From assembly GCF_036417845.1 (NCBI RefSeq), contig NC_089983.1:25472297-25536296 (forward strand): a DNA stretch of 64,000 bases, given 5' to 3'. Every line of letters starts with the position of its first letter. Position 1 is the first letter of the stretch. The translations under genes and the position numbers were made by a program. Positions 49,501 through 59,700 of this stretch are shown in pieces. The DNA is from Apteryx mantelli (lineage: Eukaryota; Chordata; Aves; Apterygiformes; Apterygidae). Below the pieces are notes generated by a model. The model searched no databases, had not been told where the DNA came from, and saw only the letters and a list, made by a program, of their open reading frames with translations.

Positions 49501-51856
49501 CATTTAAAGGATCCACTCCTGAGTTCTGTGTAACTTTGTCAGACTTTTATTAGACTAAAGTTTTCATGTAAACTGGTTTGTTTTAGCTGTACGTTTTAGG
49601 AGGGTTTGAACAGTTCCCAAGAATGAGGTGAAGGAAAAGGTCATGTAAAATATATACCTGAAAATTTTTCCTTAGAAGTGGTGTCTCCATGCTTTCAAGT
49701 GGAATATAAAAATGAAGGGAGCATCATTCTCTTTCTCCTTTGAATATAGATGGTTAGAACATGCATCCTGTCAGACTTTCTCCTCTTTATTGGAAGCTTC
49801 TGGGGACTAGCAGCTAATACTCCCTGAAGCTGTCCTTAAACATGTTTTAGGCACTCAGCATTCACCTCTGATCAGACTGAAAGCATAGTATCTTCAATCC
49901 CTATGCTTCATAAGACTAAAAACATGTCACTTCTGCAGGGTCCTAAGTATCATTCCATTGAGGACTGCAGAACTGAAACTGGGTAAAAAGTAATGGTTGC
50001 ATTGGACCATGCTAAGAATTATAAGAAAGGGCATGGAGTCATCTCTTTCTCCCACCATATGCTTTCTTTGTGACTCTAGCCTAACCCATAGCAGTAAAGA
50101 GAGAATCTAGCTCCTGAACTCAGTATGGAAAAGCTTGGATCAAGTAAAGGAGCAAACTTGTTCATAGAATTTGAGATTGAAGAAAATAGGAAGAGGTGAG
50201 ACAAAGAAAACTCAGTTGGGAGGTTAAGATTGGGTGGGCACAGGTTGGGACTGGAAAAAGAAGAAAATTGTTTGAAGAGCAGTGGGGGAGTGAGATGATC
50301 TGGAAAGAAACTGGGAACATTAAACTATTTGGGGAGGAATAAGAGGACTGACAATCTGACAAACGGCTCCAGAGAAGTACTGGAACAAGAAGCCAAGGCA
50401 GGTGTTGAGCAGACTGAGCAACCGAAAAAGTAGGGAGGAAAGTTGGCTGCAAACCTGCTAAGATGGAAGATCAAGTCAGATGAAGAAATGGGGAAGCTGA
50501 ACTGAACTGAGCAGTCTATGAAGTGGAGCCTGGGACTAGCTAGCTGAGGAGAATGGTGTAGACCGTGGAGCTGTGTGTGGGGAAGAGGTCCCATGTTCCT
50601 GGTGACAGACAGCAGTTGTACCAGTTCTGCTGGACCAGAGTGTGCAGCAGCCACTCTTCTTGGTAGTAACTTGCAAAGCCAGAGCAGTGGCTCTAACAAC
50701 TTCAGCCCTGCTAGTGTTCTGTGATTATCAGCCTGAAACAGTCTGATTGCTTTCAGACACTCAACACATTTTGATAAATAAGCAGTTACAAACATTTGGT
50801 AAGGTTAACATTTTTGATCTGTAAACTTAAATTTGCACCAATTTTGCAAACTGTTTGCCTTCACAATATGCATTATAATAATCAGTAGACTCCCATCAAT
50901 AGTCTTTACTACCCCTGTGTCATCTACTGCTCTAGTTAGTGTTCAGTTATTCATTGTTTATGCTTACTTCACAATGTGACAGTCTCTCTTCCCATTTGCT
51001 ACTGAAATCCTGTTATGAAGCTAGAAGTTACTACTTTAGTCAAATACTTGTATTACCTCTAATCTTCAAAATATGCCTGTTATCACAAACTCCTGGTACA
51101 GATTGAGAGTGAAGACACAGGTAGATTAAGAATGCTCAGTAATTTTGGTCACTTGTTTTGAGATGTCCTGAACTAGATTGTTCTAAAATATTTAGTTACA
51201 TGCTCTTCATGTTCAGAGTAGTTTCTACTAAGTTGAAATCTGTGTTAGAAGTCTTGTAGGAAGAGCTATACCGTTGCAAACTTCCATTACCAAGCACAAA
51301 TAAGCTGATTTACCATCAGATCTTAATTCTGATACTGTCTCACATTAAAAGAATAAGTTTAGAAAGATTCTGTTGAGGGTGAATGTAAACATATATGCAC
51401 CAAAGGTATAATATTTTCTTAATAGGGTCTGAAGTCTTTTCCATAGTATTTTCTTTTTCCTTAAACTTTACAGATTTTTTTTAACTTATGACTCTCTTGC
51501 TAGAAAAATGAAATAGATTTTGGTATTTGAGAATTTCATGTAGTGACTACTTGAAACTTGTGTGTGATTGGAAGATATTGTTTCACACGCTTTCTTTTCT
51601 AAATATTAGCTACTTCACTTCTGAAAGTGGTAACATGATGTTTTTTCTTTTCACAGAATCTGAAGAAGAAACTGCTCAGATTATTGAGACAAAGCAAATA
51701 GATAACCAAGCCCCAAGTCCTGAGCAGCTAAATGATAAGTTAGCTGAAGAAGTTGAAAAAGAGGGAGCAGAAAATGAAATTGAGTTTTCAGCTGTTGAAA
51801 CAGATTCTGCTATTTCAGCTAAACAGAGTGAAGAATCTTTAATGAAAGCAGAATAA
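13568..51856 (+). CDS. LNPK: Lunapark (LNPK), ER three-way-junction protein, 12 coding exons spliced
   Basis: The CDS joins the twelve segments listed separately; phases close exactly to 1263 nt, 420 aa plus TAA (human about 428). Lunapark sits in the ER membrane and stabilises three-way junctions of the tubular network, opposing atlastin and interacting with reticulon/REEP shaping proteins. Visible features: MGG start with Gly2 for N-myristoylation and Ser6; basic SRWR; an amphipathic helix/coiled coil, residues about 14-41; membrane segments about 45-65 and 78-98 joined by a short CLPDEWTAR loop; a second charged coiled coil, about 100-145; a Pro/Ser/Thr-rich linker, about 150-250; the conserved [18 protein letters not shown] block (240-257); a C4 zinc finger with Cys279, Cys282, Cys301 and Cys304; the LNPARK motif (307-312); and a long acidic tail. 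All splice sites are GT-AG. Both termini lie in the cytosol in known orthologues. Human LNPK loss causes a neurodevelopmental disorder. Nothing looks broken. Confidence 0.97.
14820..14861 (+). CDS. LNPK: LNPK coding exon 3 (residues 10-23)
   Basis: A 42-nt phase-0 exon between acceptor GTAAGCAG and donor AAG|GTATGT. It encodes [14 protein letters not shown], the start of the N-terminal helix conserved in Lunapark proteins. Confidence 0.95.
16032..16219 (+). CDS. LNPK: LNPK coding exon 4 (residues 24-86, first membrane segment)
   Basis: A 188-nt exon between acceptor TTTATTTACAG and donor GAT|GTAAGT. It carries the rest of the first coiled coil ([16 protein letters not shown]), membrane segment 1 (about 45-65), the short CLPDEWTAR loop and the start of membrane segment 2 (TLPFFAFPL). 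It ends after two bases of the Ile86 codon. Confidence 0.96.
16220..20241 (+). other. LNPK: LNPK intron 4
   Basis: A 4.0-kb GT-AG intron. Apart from the CR1 fragment at 19444-19870 I see only AT-rich unique sequence and short chance open frames. Confidence 0.8.
19444..19870 (+). mobile_element. CR1 LINE fragment, 5'-truncated 3' end, sense orientation
   Basis: About 430 bp matching the 3' part of avian CR1 non-LTR retrotransposons. Recognisable blocks are GGCTGAGAGAGCTGGGACTG, CACTGTGAAGG-type, GTGCTGGAACAGGCTGCCC, and the terminal GATGATCTTTAAAG, CCTTCCAACCTCAACCATTC and TGATTCTATGA. CR1 elements end in that short terminal repeat rather than poly(A), and are almost always 5'-truncated as here. 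It lies in intron 4 of LNPK and carries only an eroded remnant of the 3' region; it is not autonomous. Its presence is the best clue to an avian source. Confidence 0.95.
20242..20300 (+). CDS. LNPK: LNPK coding exon 5 (residues 86-106, second membrane segment)
   Basis: A 59-nt exon after acceptor TGTTTTTAAAG, with donor ATA|GTAAGT. It encodes [19 protein letters not shown], completing membrane segment 2 and entering the basic start of the second coiled coil. It ends with one base of the Asn106 codon. Confidence 0.95.
20301..23438 (+). other. LNPK: LNPK intron 5
   Basis: A 3.1-kb intron ending in an unusually long T tract directly before the acceptor (about 23422-23438). Nothing else is recognised in it. 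Confidence 0.8.
23439..23479 (+). CDS. LNPK: LNPK coding exon 6 (residues 106-119)
   Basis: A 41-nt exon after a T15-AG acceptor, with donor ATA|GTAAGT. It encodes [14 protein letters not shown], part of the second coiled coil, and restores phase 0. Confidence 0.95.
23480..30002 (+). other. LNPK: LNPK intron 6
   Basis: A 6.5-kb AT-rich intron. It has a CAAA/ACCC low-complexity stretch at about 29011-29065. No exon, transposon or RNA gene is recognised. Confidence 0.8.
29011..29065 (+). repeat. CAAA-rich low-complexity repeat
   Basis: A run of CAAA, AAACCC and CCAA units with almost no T or G. A simple repeat within intron 6. Confidence 0.75.
30003..30083 (+). CDS. LNPK: LNPK coding exon 7 (residues 120-146)
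   Basis: An 81-nt phase-0 exon between acceptor TGTTTCCAG and donor AAG|GTATTG. It encodes the conserved block [20 protein letters not shown] followed by DPESNAK, the cytosolic helix after the membrane hairpin. Confidence 0.96.
30180..30231 (+). CDS. LNPK: LNPK coding exon 8 (residues 147-164)
   Basis: A 52-nt exon separated from exon 7 by a 96-nt intron. Acceptor ATTGGCAG; donor CAAG|GTAATA. It encodes [17 protein letters not shown], the start of the low-complexity linker, and leaves one base for Glu164. Confidence 0.92.
30232..35250 (+). other. LNPK: LNPK intron 8
   Basis: A 5.0-kb intron containing the CR1-derived inverted repeat at 33555-33656 and an AT-only patch at about 33888-33945. 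Nothing else is recognised. Confidence 0.8.
33555..33656. mobile_element. Head-to-head CR1 3'-end remnant forming an inverted repeat
   Basis: The left arm (33555-33587) is a CR1 3' terminus in antisense. The right arm (33624-33656) is the same terminus in sense (GTCCCTTCCAACCTCAGCC). They pair at 31 of 33 positions across a 36-nt spacer, which itself matches the adjoining antisense CR1 sequence (CTAGTCCAACTCCCCTACTC). This looks like either two opposite CR1 insertions with the middle deleted, or a fold-back product of one element. Confidence 0.88.
35251..35475 (+). CDS. LNPK: LNPK coding exon 9 (residues 164-239, Pro/Ser-rich linker)
   Basis: A 225-nt exon, acceptor GTTCTTGTCAG and donor ATGG|GTAAAC. 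It encodes [11 protein letters not shown] and then a Pro/Ser/Thr-rich disordered linker ending in the conserved [18 protein letters not shown]. In known orthologues this region carries several phosphorylation sites; here it is rich in SP and TP dipeptides. Confidence 0.95.
35476..41236 (+). other. LNPK: LNPK intron 9
   Basis: A 5.8-kb intron. It has a 13-bp tandem repeat at 36451-36480 and a T16 tract at about 39070-39085. A slightly GC-richer stretch at about 39290-39650 has no recognised content. Confidence 0.8.
36451..36480 (+). repeat. 13-bp tandem repeat, about 2.3 copies
   Basis: CTTACTAACTGTA occurs twice in tandem (36451-36476), followed by CTTA. A minor local duplication. Confidence 0.85.
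41237..41342 (+). CDS. LNPK: LNPK coding exon 10 (residues 239-274)
   Basis: A 106-nt exon, acceptor TCTTTCTAG and donor ACAG|GTAAAC. It encodes [19 protein letters not shown] followed by [16 protein letters not shown], one of the best-conserved stretches of Lunapark, directly before the zinc finger. It ends with two bases of Arg274. Confidence 0.97.
42061..42131 (+). CDS. LNPK: LNPK coding exon 11 (residues 274-298, first half of zinc finger)
   Basis: A 71-nt exon, acceptor GTTTTCTAG and donor GTAG|GTAAGA. It encodes [20 protein letters not shown] and FEYV. Cys279 and Cys282 form the first CxxC pair of the C4 Lunapark zinc finger, which mediates self-association. Confidence 0.97.
43478..43648 (+). 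CDS. LNPK: LNPK coding exon 12 (residues 298-355, second half of zinc finger)
   Basis: A 171-nt exon, acceptor TTTTATGCAG and donor GAAG|GTATGT. It encodes [20 protein letters not shown], with the second CxxC pair (Cys301/Cys304) and the LNPARK motif, then the start of the acidic, poorly conserved tail. An in-frame TAA lies seven bases after the exon end, so intron retention would truncate the protein just after the zinc finger. Confidence 0.96.
46800..46830. repeat. Perfect inverted repeat, 14-bp arms, 3-nt loop
   Basis: TATGGAGACAGCAT pairs perfectly with ATGCTGTCTCCATA across GTG. It would form a strong short stem in DNA or RNA. It is too short for a microRNA precursor and no function is claimed. 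Confidence 0.92.
49012..49033. repeat. Perfect inverted repeat, 9-bp arms, 4-nt loop
   Basis: TTTCACTGG-TTAT-CCAGTGAAA in intron 12. A small exact palindrome with no known family. Confidence 0.85.
51657..51856 (+). CDS. LNPK: LNPK coding exon 13 (residues 355-420, acidic C-terminus, stop)
   Basis: A 200-nt coding part after acceptor CTTTTCACAG, continuing the phase left by exon 12 and ending in TAA at 51854-51856. It encodes a Glu/Asp/Gln-rich tail ending SEESLMKAE. The tail aligns only loosely with mammalian Lunapark but has the same acidic character and the ESL-xAE end. Confidence 0.94.
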
Positions 51857-52618
51857 AATACTTCAAGTGCCTTCTGTAGCTAGTTCTTTTAGCTTTGTTC
51901 ATGCCTGTTACTATTCAGGTGAGCTTTTTTAATGGTACAACTTAAAAATATTGCTTGAGCTTGAACTGCCTCACTGCCACAGTATGTCAAAGCTATGTGT
52001 AAAAATGGGTATTGTACATTAAGCATGTGTCTTTAAATGAGTTAACACAGAGCAGAATGTATAGTCATTTGAAGTCTAACAGTTGTAGCCATTGTTCAGT
52101 TTTGCATACTTAAAAAGTACAAGTTTATTTAGGGGTGACCTATAATTTGATATGCCTTTAGCTGTCAAACAAAGCAATTATTGGCAGCAACTGACCTAGT
52201 GAAGTTTGGTTTAGTGAACTTAAGATACTTTTTAATGCTTTCCTGCTAACATGGATTGACTACATTTTAAATACACAGATGTTTACAAGCTGAAGTGTCA
52301 TCTAACATTTGACTTAAGCATATGGAAAGTGTCATTACAGTGGTGTCAATGTTATTCATTGTCTAACTTCTTGACAGAATTCAGTTAAATGGCACTCAGA
52401 TAAATGCTATTTCCTTTGGTGTTTGCATTGCAGATGAACCAGAGGTGCATACATACAAAACTGTTTTTGTGTTTACATAAAATATAGGAAGTCTCTGCAC
52501 TTGATTGTACTTGAATACAAAGCACTATTTATACCTGTAAAATAATGACAAGATAAGTGAATTTTGTGCCTTTGTGTATTTTGTTAAAGGAAAATAAAGA
52601 CATGTAGCAGCAATATTT
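51857..52618 (+). other. LNPK: LNPK 3' UTR (proximal form)
   Basis: AT-rich sequence from the stop codon to the expected cleavage zone about 15-25 nt after AATAAA (52593-52598). The end is approximate. Confidence 0.75.
52593..52598 (+). terminator. LNPK: AATAAA poly(A) signal, LNPK
   Basis: Canonical hexamer about 740 nt after the stop codon, followed by a U/GU-rich element (TTTGCTTTGTG, from about 52617). The first canonical signal after the stop that also has a downstream element. Confidence 0.8.
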
Positions 52619-55600
52619 GCTTTGTGATTCCTAGAACTTCAGAGAACTTCTAATCTGCTGTATGCAACTATACTACAGTTGCCTTGTGGAAATTGAAAAA
52701 GAATGTGATGGCTTACAAAGAACATACACATAGATGTAGCTAAGATGGCTTTAGTAAAACTGAAATAGATTGTTCATCAATAGGGGAAGTGTACATGCAA
52801 TTATCAAAAGATTTTTCCTACTGCCTAAAATCTAATTCTGTTTTTGGACAACATCACAATGAATATTTGTTGCTGGATCACTGCAGAGCTATACTTTTTA
52901 ATCATATAAATGTTTAAAGCTAAGCACACTTATTATGCAAGTCCAGATAAATATAATAGTTGGGAACCCGGACCAGAAGTCTTCTGGTGACGAAGTGAGG
53001 CACCTAAATAAATCAAACTGATTTTTTTTGTACACGCTCACCATGCTTAGCTCAGTTGACTTACTAGTAGTTGCGATAAAACCTTTGAGTCTGTAATGCC
53101 CTCCATGTACTTCACTATATGGAGGGAGGGGAAAACTTTTAAACACACTTTAAAAATATTTCATCTTGGGCTCAAAATGAACTGTTTTTACAATATAAAG
53201 GCAGCAAAATCTTAATGCTAACGCCCTCTGCAAGAAGTATGTTTCTAAATATGACCTCAGATTCTGTATCTGAATATGAGACACAAGTTTGTACCTGAAC
53301 AGCAGTAATTAGTGTTTCTTTTCCAATATATGCATTATTTTCTGATTCTTTCAGGTTAGTTTAAAAGCTCAACCCTCAGGTTCAAGTTCAGGAGAAGGTC
53401 TGTATTTAGATTTAAAAAAAAAAAAAATTCTGGTTAACTAGTTGCAATTCATATTTCAATTAGTCTTAATAGGCAAAGTGCAGGCAAGTGATTTAAAGAG
53501 TACTTGTAGATGTTTGGTTACATGTTATACAGAATTAGTAAAAACAGTTAACCATTTCATGTGTGACTATCTTGATTTGGAATCTAAAGAAAACAGTCCC
53601 TTTTCCAAACATTGCCTCTGAGTATGAGAAAAGTACCTATCACAAAGTGATAGGGGAACACATTTTTTGTAATTTTTAAAAAAAGTGTGTATCTTCTATC
53701 CTGAAACTTCTATGAAACAAAATATTGGAAATTTTGAAAGATAATAATGCTTATGCATTTGTGTAAAATTTTCAAATATCCCTATTTCGTGCATCACCAG
53801 TTTATCTGTGTAAAGGCTCTTTTTTAAAAAGAAATCACAGGACAGTGTAGTGAATCAACCCAGTTAAGCTATTGGATGTGCTTATCTTTGTAGTACTAAA
53901 CAGGTAAAATTTAATGTATGATCCCCATTAGGGATATTTGAATTACTATCACTTCAGTGATTGAGATTATTCTAGGCCTGTGTGTTAATTTACTTTAAAA
54001 ATTGTATTTTATGTATCTGTAGAGTATTCTAGGTCCTTCCCTTGAGATGCAGTTATCAGGCTGTATGCATACAATATCTATTGAATAGGCTGAGAAAAGA
54101 ATCCGATATTAATTATCTATTTCTTTTGTTACTGCAAGATATGTATTTCTGTATGGTCTCCTTTTATCAAGGAAACATACTTTCTGCTATGTCAAATCTT
54201 AGGTTGTTGGGAATCTGAATTCTTTTTGAAAGAGAAGAACTGGTATCTTGCATGGGATGGCTGGGGGAAGCATTATTTCTCCCAACACTGCTCCCAATGT
54301 GCTTAAATGTGACATTAGCAACTTTCAACAGAGTGATTGATAATTTGTATTTAGTATGTCACTGAAGAATCAGGTAGAAACAGTCAGCCTGACAAGAAAA
54401 CATACTTGCTTAAATGCATGAAACCTAGACTTATGAGAACTAAGGCTACCTAGCATTTTTGAGGAGGGGAAGAATAAGGGAGCCTTAAGTACATGATAGT
54501 TTTTCTCAGAGGTTTTCATATAGAAGAAGCAGTAAAGATAATGTTTCCAAGCAATCATTCCCACTAACTGCTTCAGAAGACTTGGAAAAGAAGTTAAGGG
54601 ATGTCCTGGTATTACTTAAGTAGAGAATGATTTATTTCTAACTTTATAATTTTTCAGGGCATTAAAACAGCCATAATAAGCGAGGGTAGAGAGGTAATTA
54701 ATCTGTAAGTGACTTCAGACTTGGGGAGATGCCAATGATAGAAATGGACTCTGGGCTTTCCTAAATTTACAGTAAGCTTTCACAAGTATGCATACTGCCA
54801 GGTATGTATGCCTCAGTCCTTATATGAATGTAAAAAAAGATTCTGTTTCTGGGGCAGTTGGTTCTTGGCATCTGTCTTTAAGAATGGCAATAATAATAGG
54901 TGCCTGTCCAACAGAAATTGGCCTGGAATCCATAAATATCTTTCAGGGAAGAGCAGTTTAGACTTTGTGTTGCCAGACTTAGTCATGCTTTTGTAGCTCT
55001 GAAAACTCAAAAAAGGAGTATCTAGAATAAAAAGGTACAGCAGTCATCAGTGATTTATCCCGGTTTTAGACTGACTCTCAAAAGATGAGAAAGATGGAAG
55101 AAAGTATGTGTGGCGAAATGTAACAAATAGGATGGCCCTGTGTTTTGTTGTCTTCTGACTTCCCAATGTGTATTTGAACACATTATATGCATTTTGAATA
55201 CTTTCAAAAGTACTTAAAAACCTAGTCATGTGAAAGATGTTGTACAAGCCCCTTTATTCCTGTAGCCTGGAGGAGGAGAAAATCATGAAGTGGGGTAGTA
55301 AAGTAATACTTAAGAAGCTTGTTTGTGCTTGTTTGTGAATATAAAGTCCTTGTAAATAAGCTACTTCTGAGTAGAGGGTTTGTTAGCTCTTTCATAATCA
55401 GGAAGACGACAGGGGTAAGGAATGACCTTTCCGTGAATGTTTCAATAGAATATTAACCCTGAAAATTCATTTTAACATCACTGTTGGCAGAGCATCATTT
55501 GATCTGTATGCTGACTGTCCTCAAGCAAAATCTTTCAGCCCTCACTTTCTTCCAAGTCTTAGTGATTGTTTTTGCATATCTCCAACATATTCTTTCTTTT

Positions 55601-56706
55601 CCAGTCATATGGTTAAAACTTCAGTGTCTCAGATCTCAGTACCTCATTTTTCAATTACTTTCTTGAACTGATAAATGAAAACCTGTCTTGATTTTTGGCA
55701 AAGTTAGCCTCTAAAGTTTAAGTGTGTAGTACATGAAAGACTGCAGTAGTATTGACACTTTAAATAAATAAAAGGTATTAGTTATAAGTGTGTGAGGTGT
55801 ATAGACACTAGGAAGAAAGTAAGTCATCCATGAATAAACTCAAACTGGAAGTTTGAAAGTTTCTAATGATTTAGCCAAGTAAATTTCCAGGAGGAATTAG
55901 GTTTAAAATAGTTTCATAGGAGTGAGCAGACAATAAGAAATTAGTCTCTGTGACCAGTGTGCATCTTTCCTGTGTTCTTTCACTTAAGGATGTATTAAGC
56001 CCTAGGATCTGTGTAGTAGTTCATGGAAGGGTTCTTTTTTAGCTGTTGTCAGAAAGTTTTGATTCACTGCAAGGAATATGTTTGTGGAAATTTTGATAAT
56101 TATCCATCTGTGGCAGGGTTCCTCACTTCTAGGATTAGTAAAAGTAACAGTATTTATTTTTTAAAACAAATTATTAACCCTCAGACTAGGAGAAACATTT
56201 CTCCCTAATTCTTACCTTCGTTCTTGAGCTGTAGTTGCTTGATGGTATTTGATGTGCAGTTGTGGATGTGTGGTGATGGGCAAGTGAGTAGGACAGACTG
56301 TGGTCTTGAGGCGAAGTTCTCGGTTTTCAAGTTTGTGGAGGGTGATGAAGGGGAGGAATTACAACCAACTCTTCTATTGCTAATGTTCCTACTGGGTTGA
56401 TTGATATAGGACTGTTGGCTTCCAGGTCTTGGTGTGTAATAGCATCACAACTTCTTTTGGAGGAAAAACTGTAAGCTTCTAGCAGAAGCGGTCTGTATGT
56501 TACATAGTCGTGATTCTGTATCTACTAGTATGAGATTAAATGTGCTTCATGCTCTCAATTTTGACTGTTCAGAGGAAAAAGCTGCCATTCTGAGTAGGTA
56601 GGAATTTCTTGATACTTGGTCTTTGGAGGGGGGTGGTGGTGGTGCTTATGCAACAAGTAGAAAAGTTATAATAGCTTTTAACAATAAAAACTGCTTCCCT
56701 GCAGTT

Positions 56707-56729
56707 AAAAAAAAAAAAAAAAAAAAAAA
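56707..56729 (+). repeat. A23 homopolymer
   Basis: Twenty-three consecutive A. No flanking retrotransposed sequence is evident, so it is treated as a simple repeat rather than a retrocopy tail. Confidence 0.85.
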
Positions 56730-59700
56730 GGCTGTCCCATAAGGTCAAGAGTTTCAAGGAATTTGGCTTCTCTTCACCATTGCTTTTGATTTGTGGACCT
56801 CTCTGAGGTCCTGTCAAGTCACATTCAAACTTTTTTTCTGCAAGAATAAGACCTAGAGATGTGTATGATGGGCAGGATAGAGAGAAGGGTTTTAAAATGA
56901 AACATATTGAATATACAATAATTTGCTCCCAAACCATGGGGTTTTGAGATTAAAGCAAACTCTTAAGATTCTTGATAAGATTATCTGAGTTGGCAATGGT
57001 GAAAAATCTAAAGCACTGAATTGCAATATAACCCTTTCAAGGTTGCATAAAATCAATTTGATCATGACTTAATTTTTACGTAGAAGGGAGGTGCTGACTA
57101 TAATTCTCATAGTACTAGTATTTCTCACTATCGTCACTGAGAACAAACATACTTCAGGACTGCTTCTGTACATACCTAGCATTAGGCTACTAAGTATTCT
57201 CAGTAAGCAGTTACTAATATATTTCAGCAGTGCCTCATAAGCTTTTTCCCCACTGTGAAATCATGTATTCTTTTCATTGTGTGACAAGAATAATTTGCAA
57301 AAGGAAGACTGCAACAGTTAGAAATACATGCAGCAAAATCCTTAAATAATCAGATACAGGAGAAAACAATGGATGCAAATACTGGAAATTGGACAATTGG
57401 GGTATTCAATTTGCAAATTCAAATTCAACTCTAAATTTGTAACTTAAATTGAAATAATAATTTTCTTTTTCTCTTTCTCTCTCCATTTTGCTGCCTAAAT
57501 GAAAATTAAGATGCTGGATTTGTAGAAAACTCTGAAGCAACAAAGACCTTCCAGCTATCCTGAAATGTTCTGCCCTCTAATTTCTTGCACCGCTTCAAGG
57601 AGCTCTACTCAATTCAGGAAACTTAATTATGAATTGTTCAACACAGAGACAAACATTTTACAAAAGCACAAAGTTCATTTTAAAAAAACTATTTAAAATG
57701 AAGTTTTAGGTGAAATGTGAAAGTTAACATTTCTTAAACAATGTTTGTAGTTGCGTATCCTGTATTTATTGTACTCTAAGCATTTATTTAAACAGGAGAT
57801 ATTATATTTATAGAATGTTTCAGTTCCTGTTGTTTCAATAGCCTTGTTGCATTAGTAAAGATTTCGTATGTTTATGTAGTATACAGTATGAATAGCCTCT
57901 TTAATCAAAAGTATCATTTCAATCTTAGCTATGGTCTTGACCAGCAGTTACTCCATCTGTAATTGAAACTCCATTAAAACCAGTGGCAAAGATGTTGATT
58001 ACTGTGAATTGTTAGTCTGATAGACTTCACTATGAAATTTCTCCTAGCTTTTCTGCTTGTAGTTGGGAAGATATTTAAGCTTGTGCTCCCCTTTTGAAAT
58101 ATATTTTTATTGAATTCAACAAATTTAAAAAAGATGTATAAAGTTAAATTATATTGCTTCTTATTCAAATATGTGCTACCTTGCTGTGTATGTAATTACC
58201 TAAGAAAAAACTTGATTCTGAAAAGGCTGTTGATTGTTTATCTGATCCAGATTGTGACTGGAATAAGAATCATGTTGCTCTTTGCCTAGTAACAGTTTTT
58301 AAGGTGACTTGTACTTTTGAGATGATGGTTCTTTTTAATAATTAATTTTGCACTGTCTGTGCTCAATTTCAAGTTGGATTTCATAGACCTAAATGGCCTC
58401 GTGTGTTACCAAAACAAGGATGGGGATGTCCCTGCCTCTTCAGTGCATCCCCCACCCCCACAGTTGGACTGGCATAGGTAGAAAACAAAAGTTGTTCAAG
58501 GTTGAGTAAATTCTGATAAGACCAATTTATCTATACCACAAACAATTGTGAAAGTTGTTGGTACATGGCATGAACAGCCAGCTACTCTCAAAGGTCAGGC
58601 TGGCATAAGACTGCAAAATTTTGTGTGCGCAGTGAAGTAGAGGCATTGAAAACCTGCCTTGATTCAGTAAAAAATATTGTGTGGCAACTTCAGAGGAGAC
58701 AGTAGAATTCTGAAGATACCGACTTTTTGTCTGTAATTCCCCCATTCCATAAACATGTATGTTTCAGGGTAGATATTATAGGTTTTATTGTATCTAAATG
58801 GTGATTTATGTCCTTATTCTTGCATTATTGTCCACAAGGTACTGCCCTGTGTCACAGGCCTGTATTACCTAATTTTTTCAGACTGTTTTATTTTCATTAG
58901 TACAACTGCTTTAGCTTGTGATCAGTGTACTGTACCTCATTGATAATCTAAGAGAGTATTAGACGCGCAGAACTGACATCTAACCCTGTCAGTCTAGCTG
59001 ATTGACCCCTCAGCTTCCGAAACATGGCTTCATTTTTTTAAAATCCAAGTTAGCCCCACATCCGTTTTCACACACATTCTGGGCAGTTTAAAGGTTGGTC
59101 AGAATCGAATATTGCTCTTTCAAATTTGATAATGTATGAGTACAGAACTGTGACCTTTGATACTTAGTAATACATCAACATGACATGAGCAGTAAGTGCA
59201 GCAATTACCTTTACTACACTTGAGATTGTGTTTTAGTTCTCATCTCGCAAGCAATTATTTCAGGAAAAAAAGGATGTCTCTAAGTTGAATATATTTTGCA
59301 AATAGTGTAAATGCAGAAATTAATCTTCGGAGACTTTCTGATTTACAGGTGATTATTTTTCAAATGAACCTTGGCTTTTAAATTAACATTGCTTCAGTAG
59401 TAGAAGGGAGTGAGTTTTGACTCTTGTGCCATTGGCTTTTACAATACTGTTTTCTGGGAGAATCTTTTTAACCATTTTTTGATGTGTTCTGAGATAATGT
59501 AAGGTTCATATTCTGACTTACAGCTAAGGCCTGATCCTGCAAGTAGTTGACATATCACTGCCTCCATGTAGCTCCCATAATAATACTTATAAGAGTTATA
59601 GTTGCATGCATGATAACACAAGTCAACTTGCTTTTTTTTCTTTTTAAGTATCTTGTAGAACATATGAGAATCTCATTAGACCTGCACTGTGTATTGATTT

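Larger units (their letters stand above)
43649..51656 (+). other. LNPK: LNPK intron 12
   Basis: The longest intron, 8.0 kb. It holds perfect hairpins at 46800-46830 and 49012-49033 and a purine-rich block at about 50160-50560. No exon is recognised, and the phase match of exons 12 and 13 needs none. Confidence 0.8.

Noticed and set aside
50162..50795. Minus-strand ORFs of 156 and 96 codons in intron 12
   Set aside because: They arise from the purine skew of the + strand (C/T-rich, stop-poor minus strand), overlap each other in different frames and lack any known motif.
55070..55103. 34-nt segment with good acceptor and GTATGT donor (TDSQKMRKMEE)
   Set aside because: Its phase does not join the other candidate exons at 54658-54704 without a stop, so it does not support a gene model.
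56213..56440. Minus-strand 70-odd-codon open frame ending at a GTAAGA donor, peptide looking coding-like
   Set aside because: The + strand is G-rich here, so the minus strand is stop-poor. The frame is closed by TGA right after the nearest acceptor, and no partner exon was found.
56707..56729. Poly(A) run as the tail of a processed pseudogene
   Set aside because: No gene-like or SINE-like sequence precedes it and no target-site duplication is visible.
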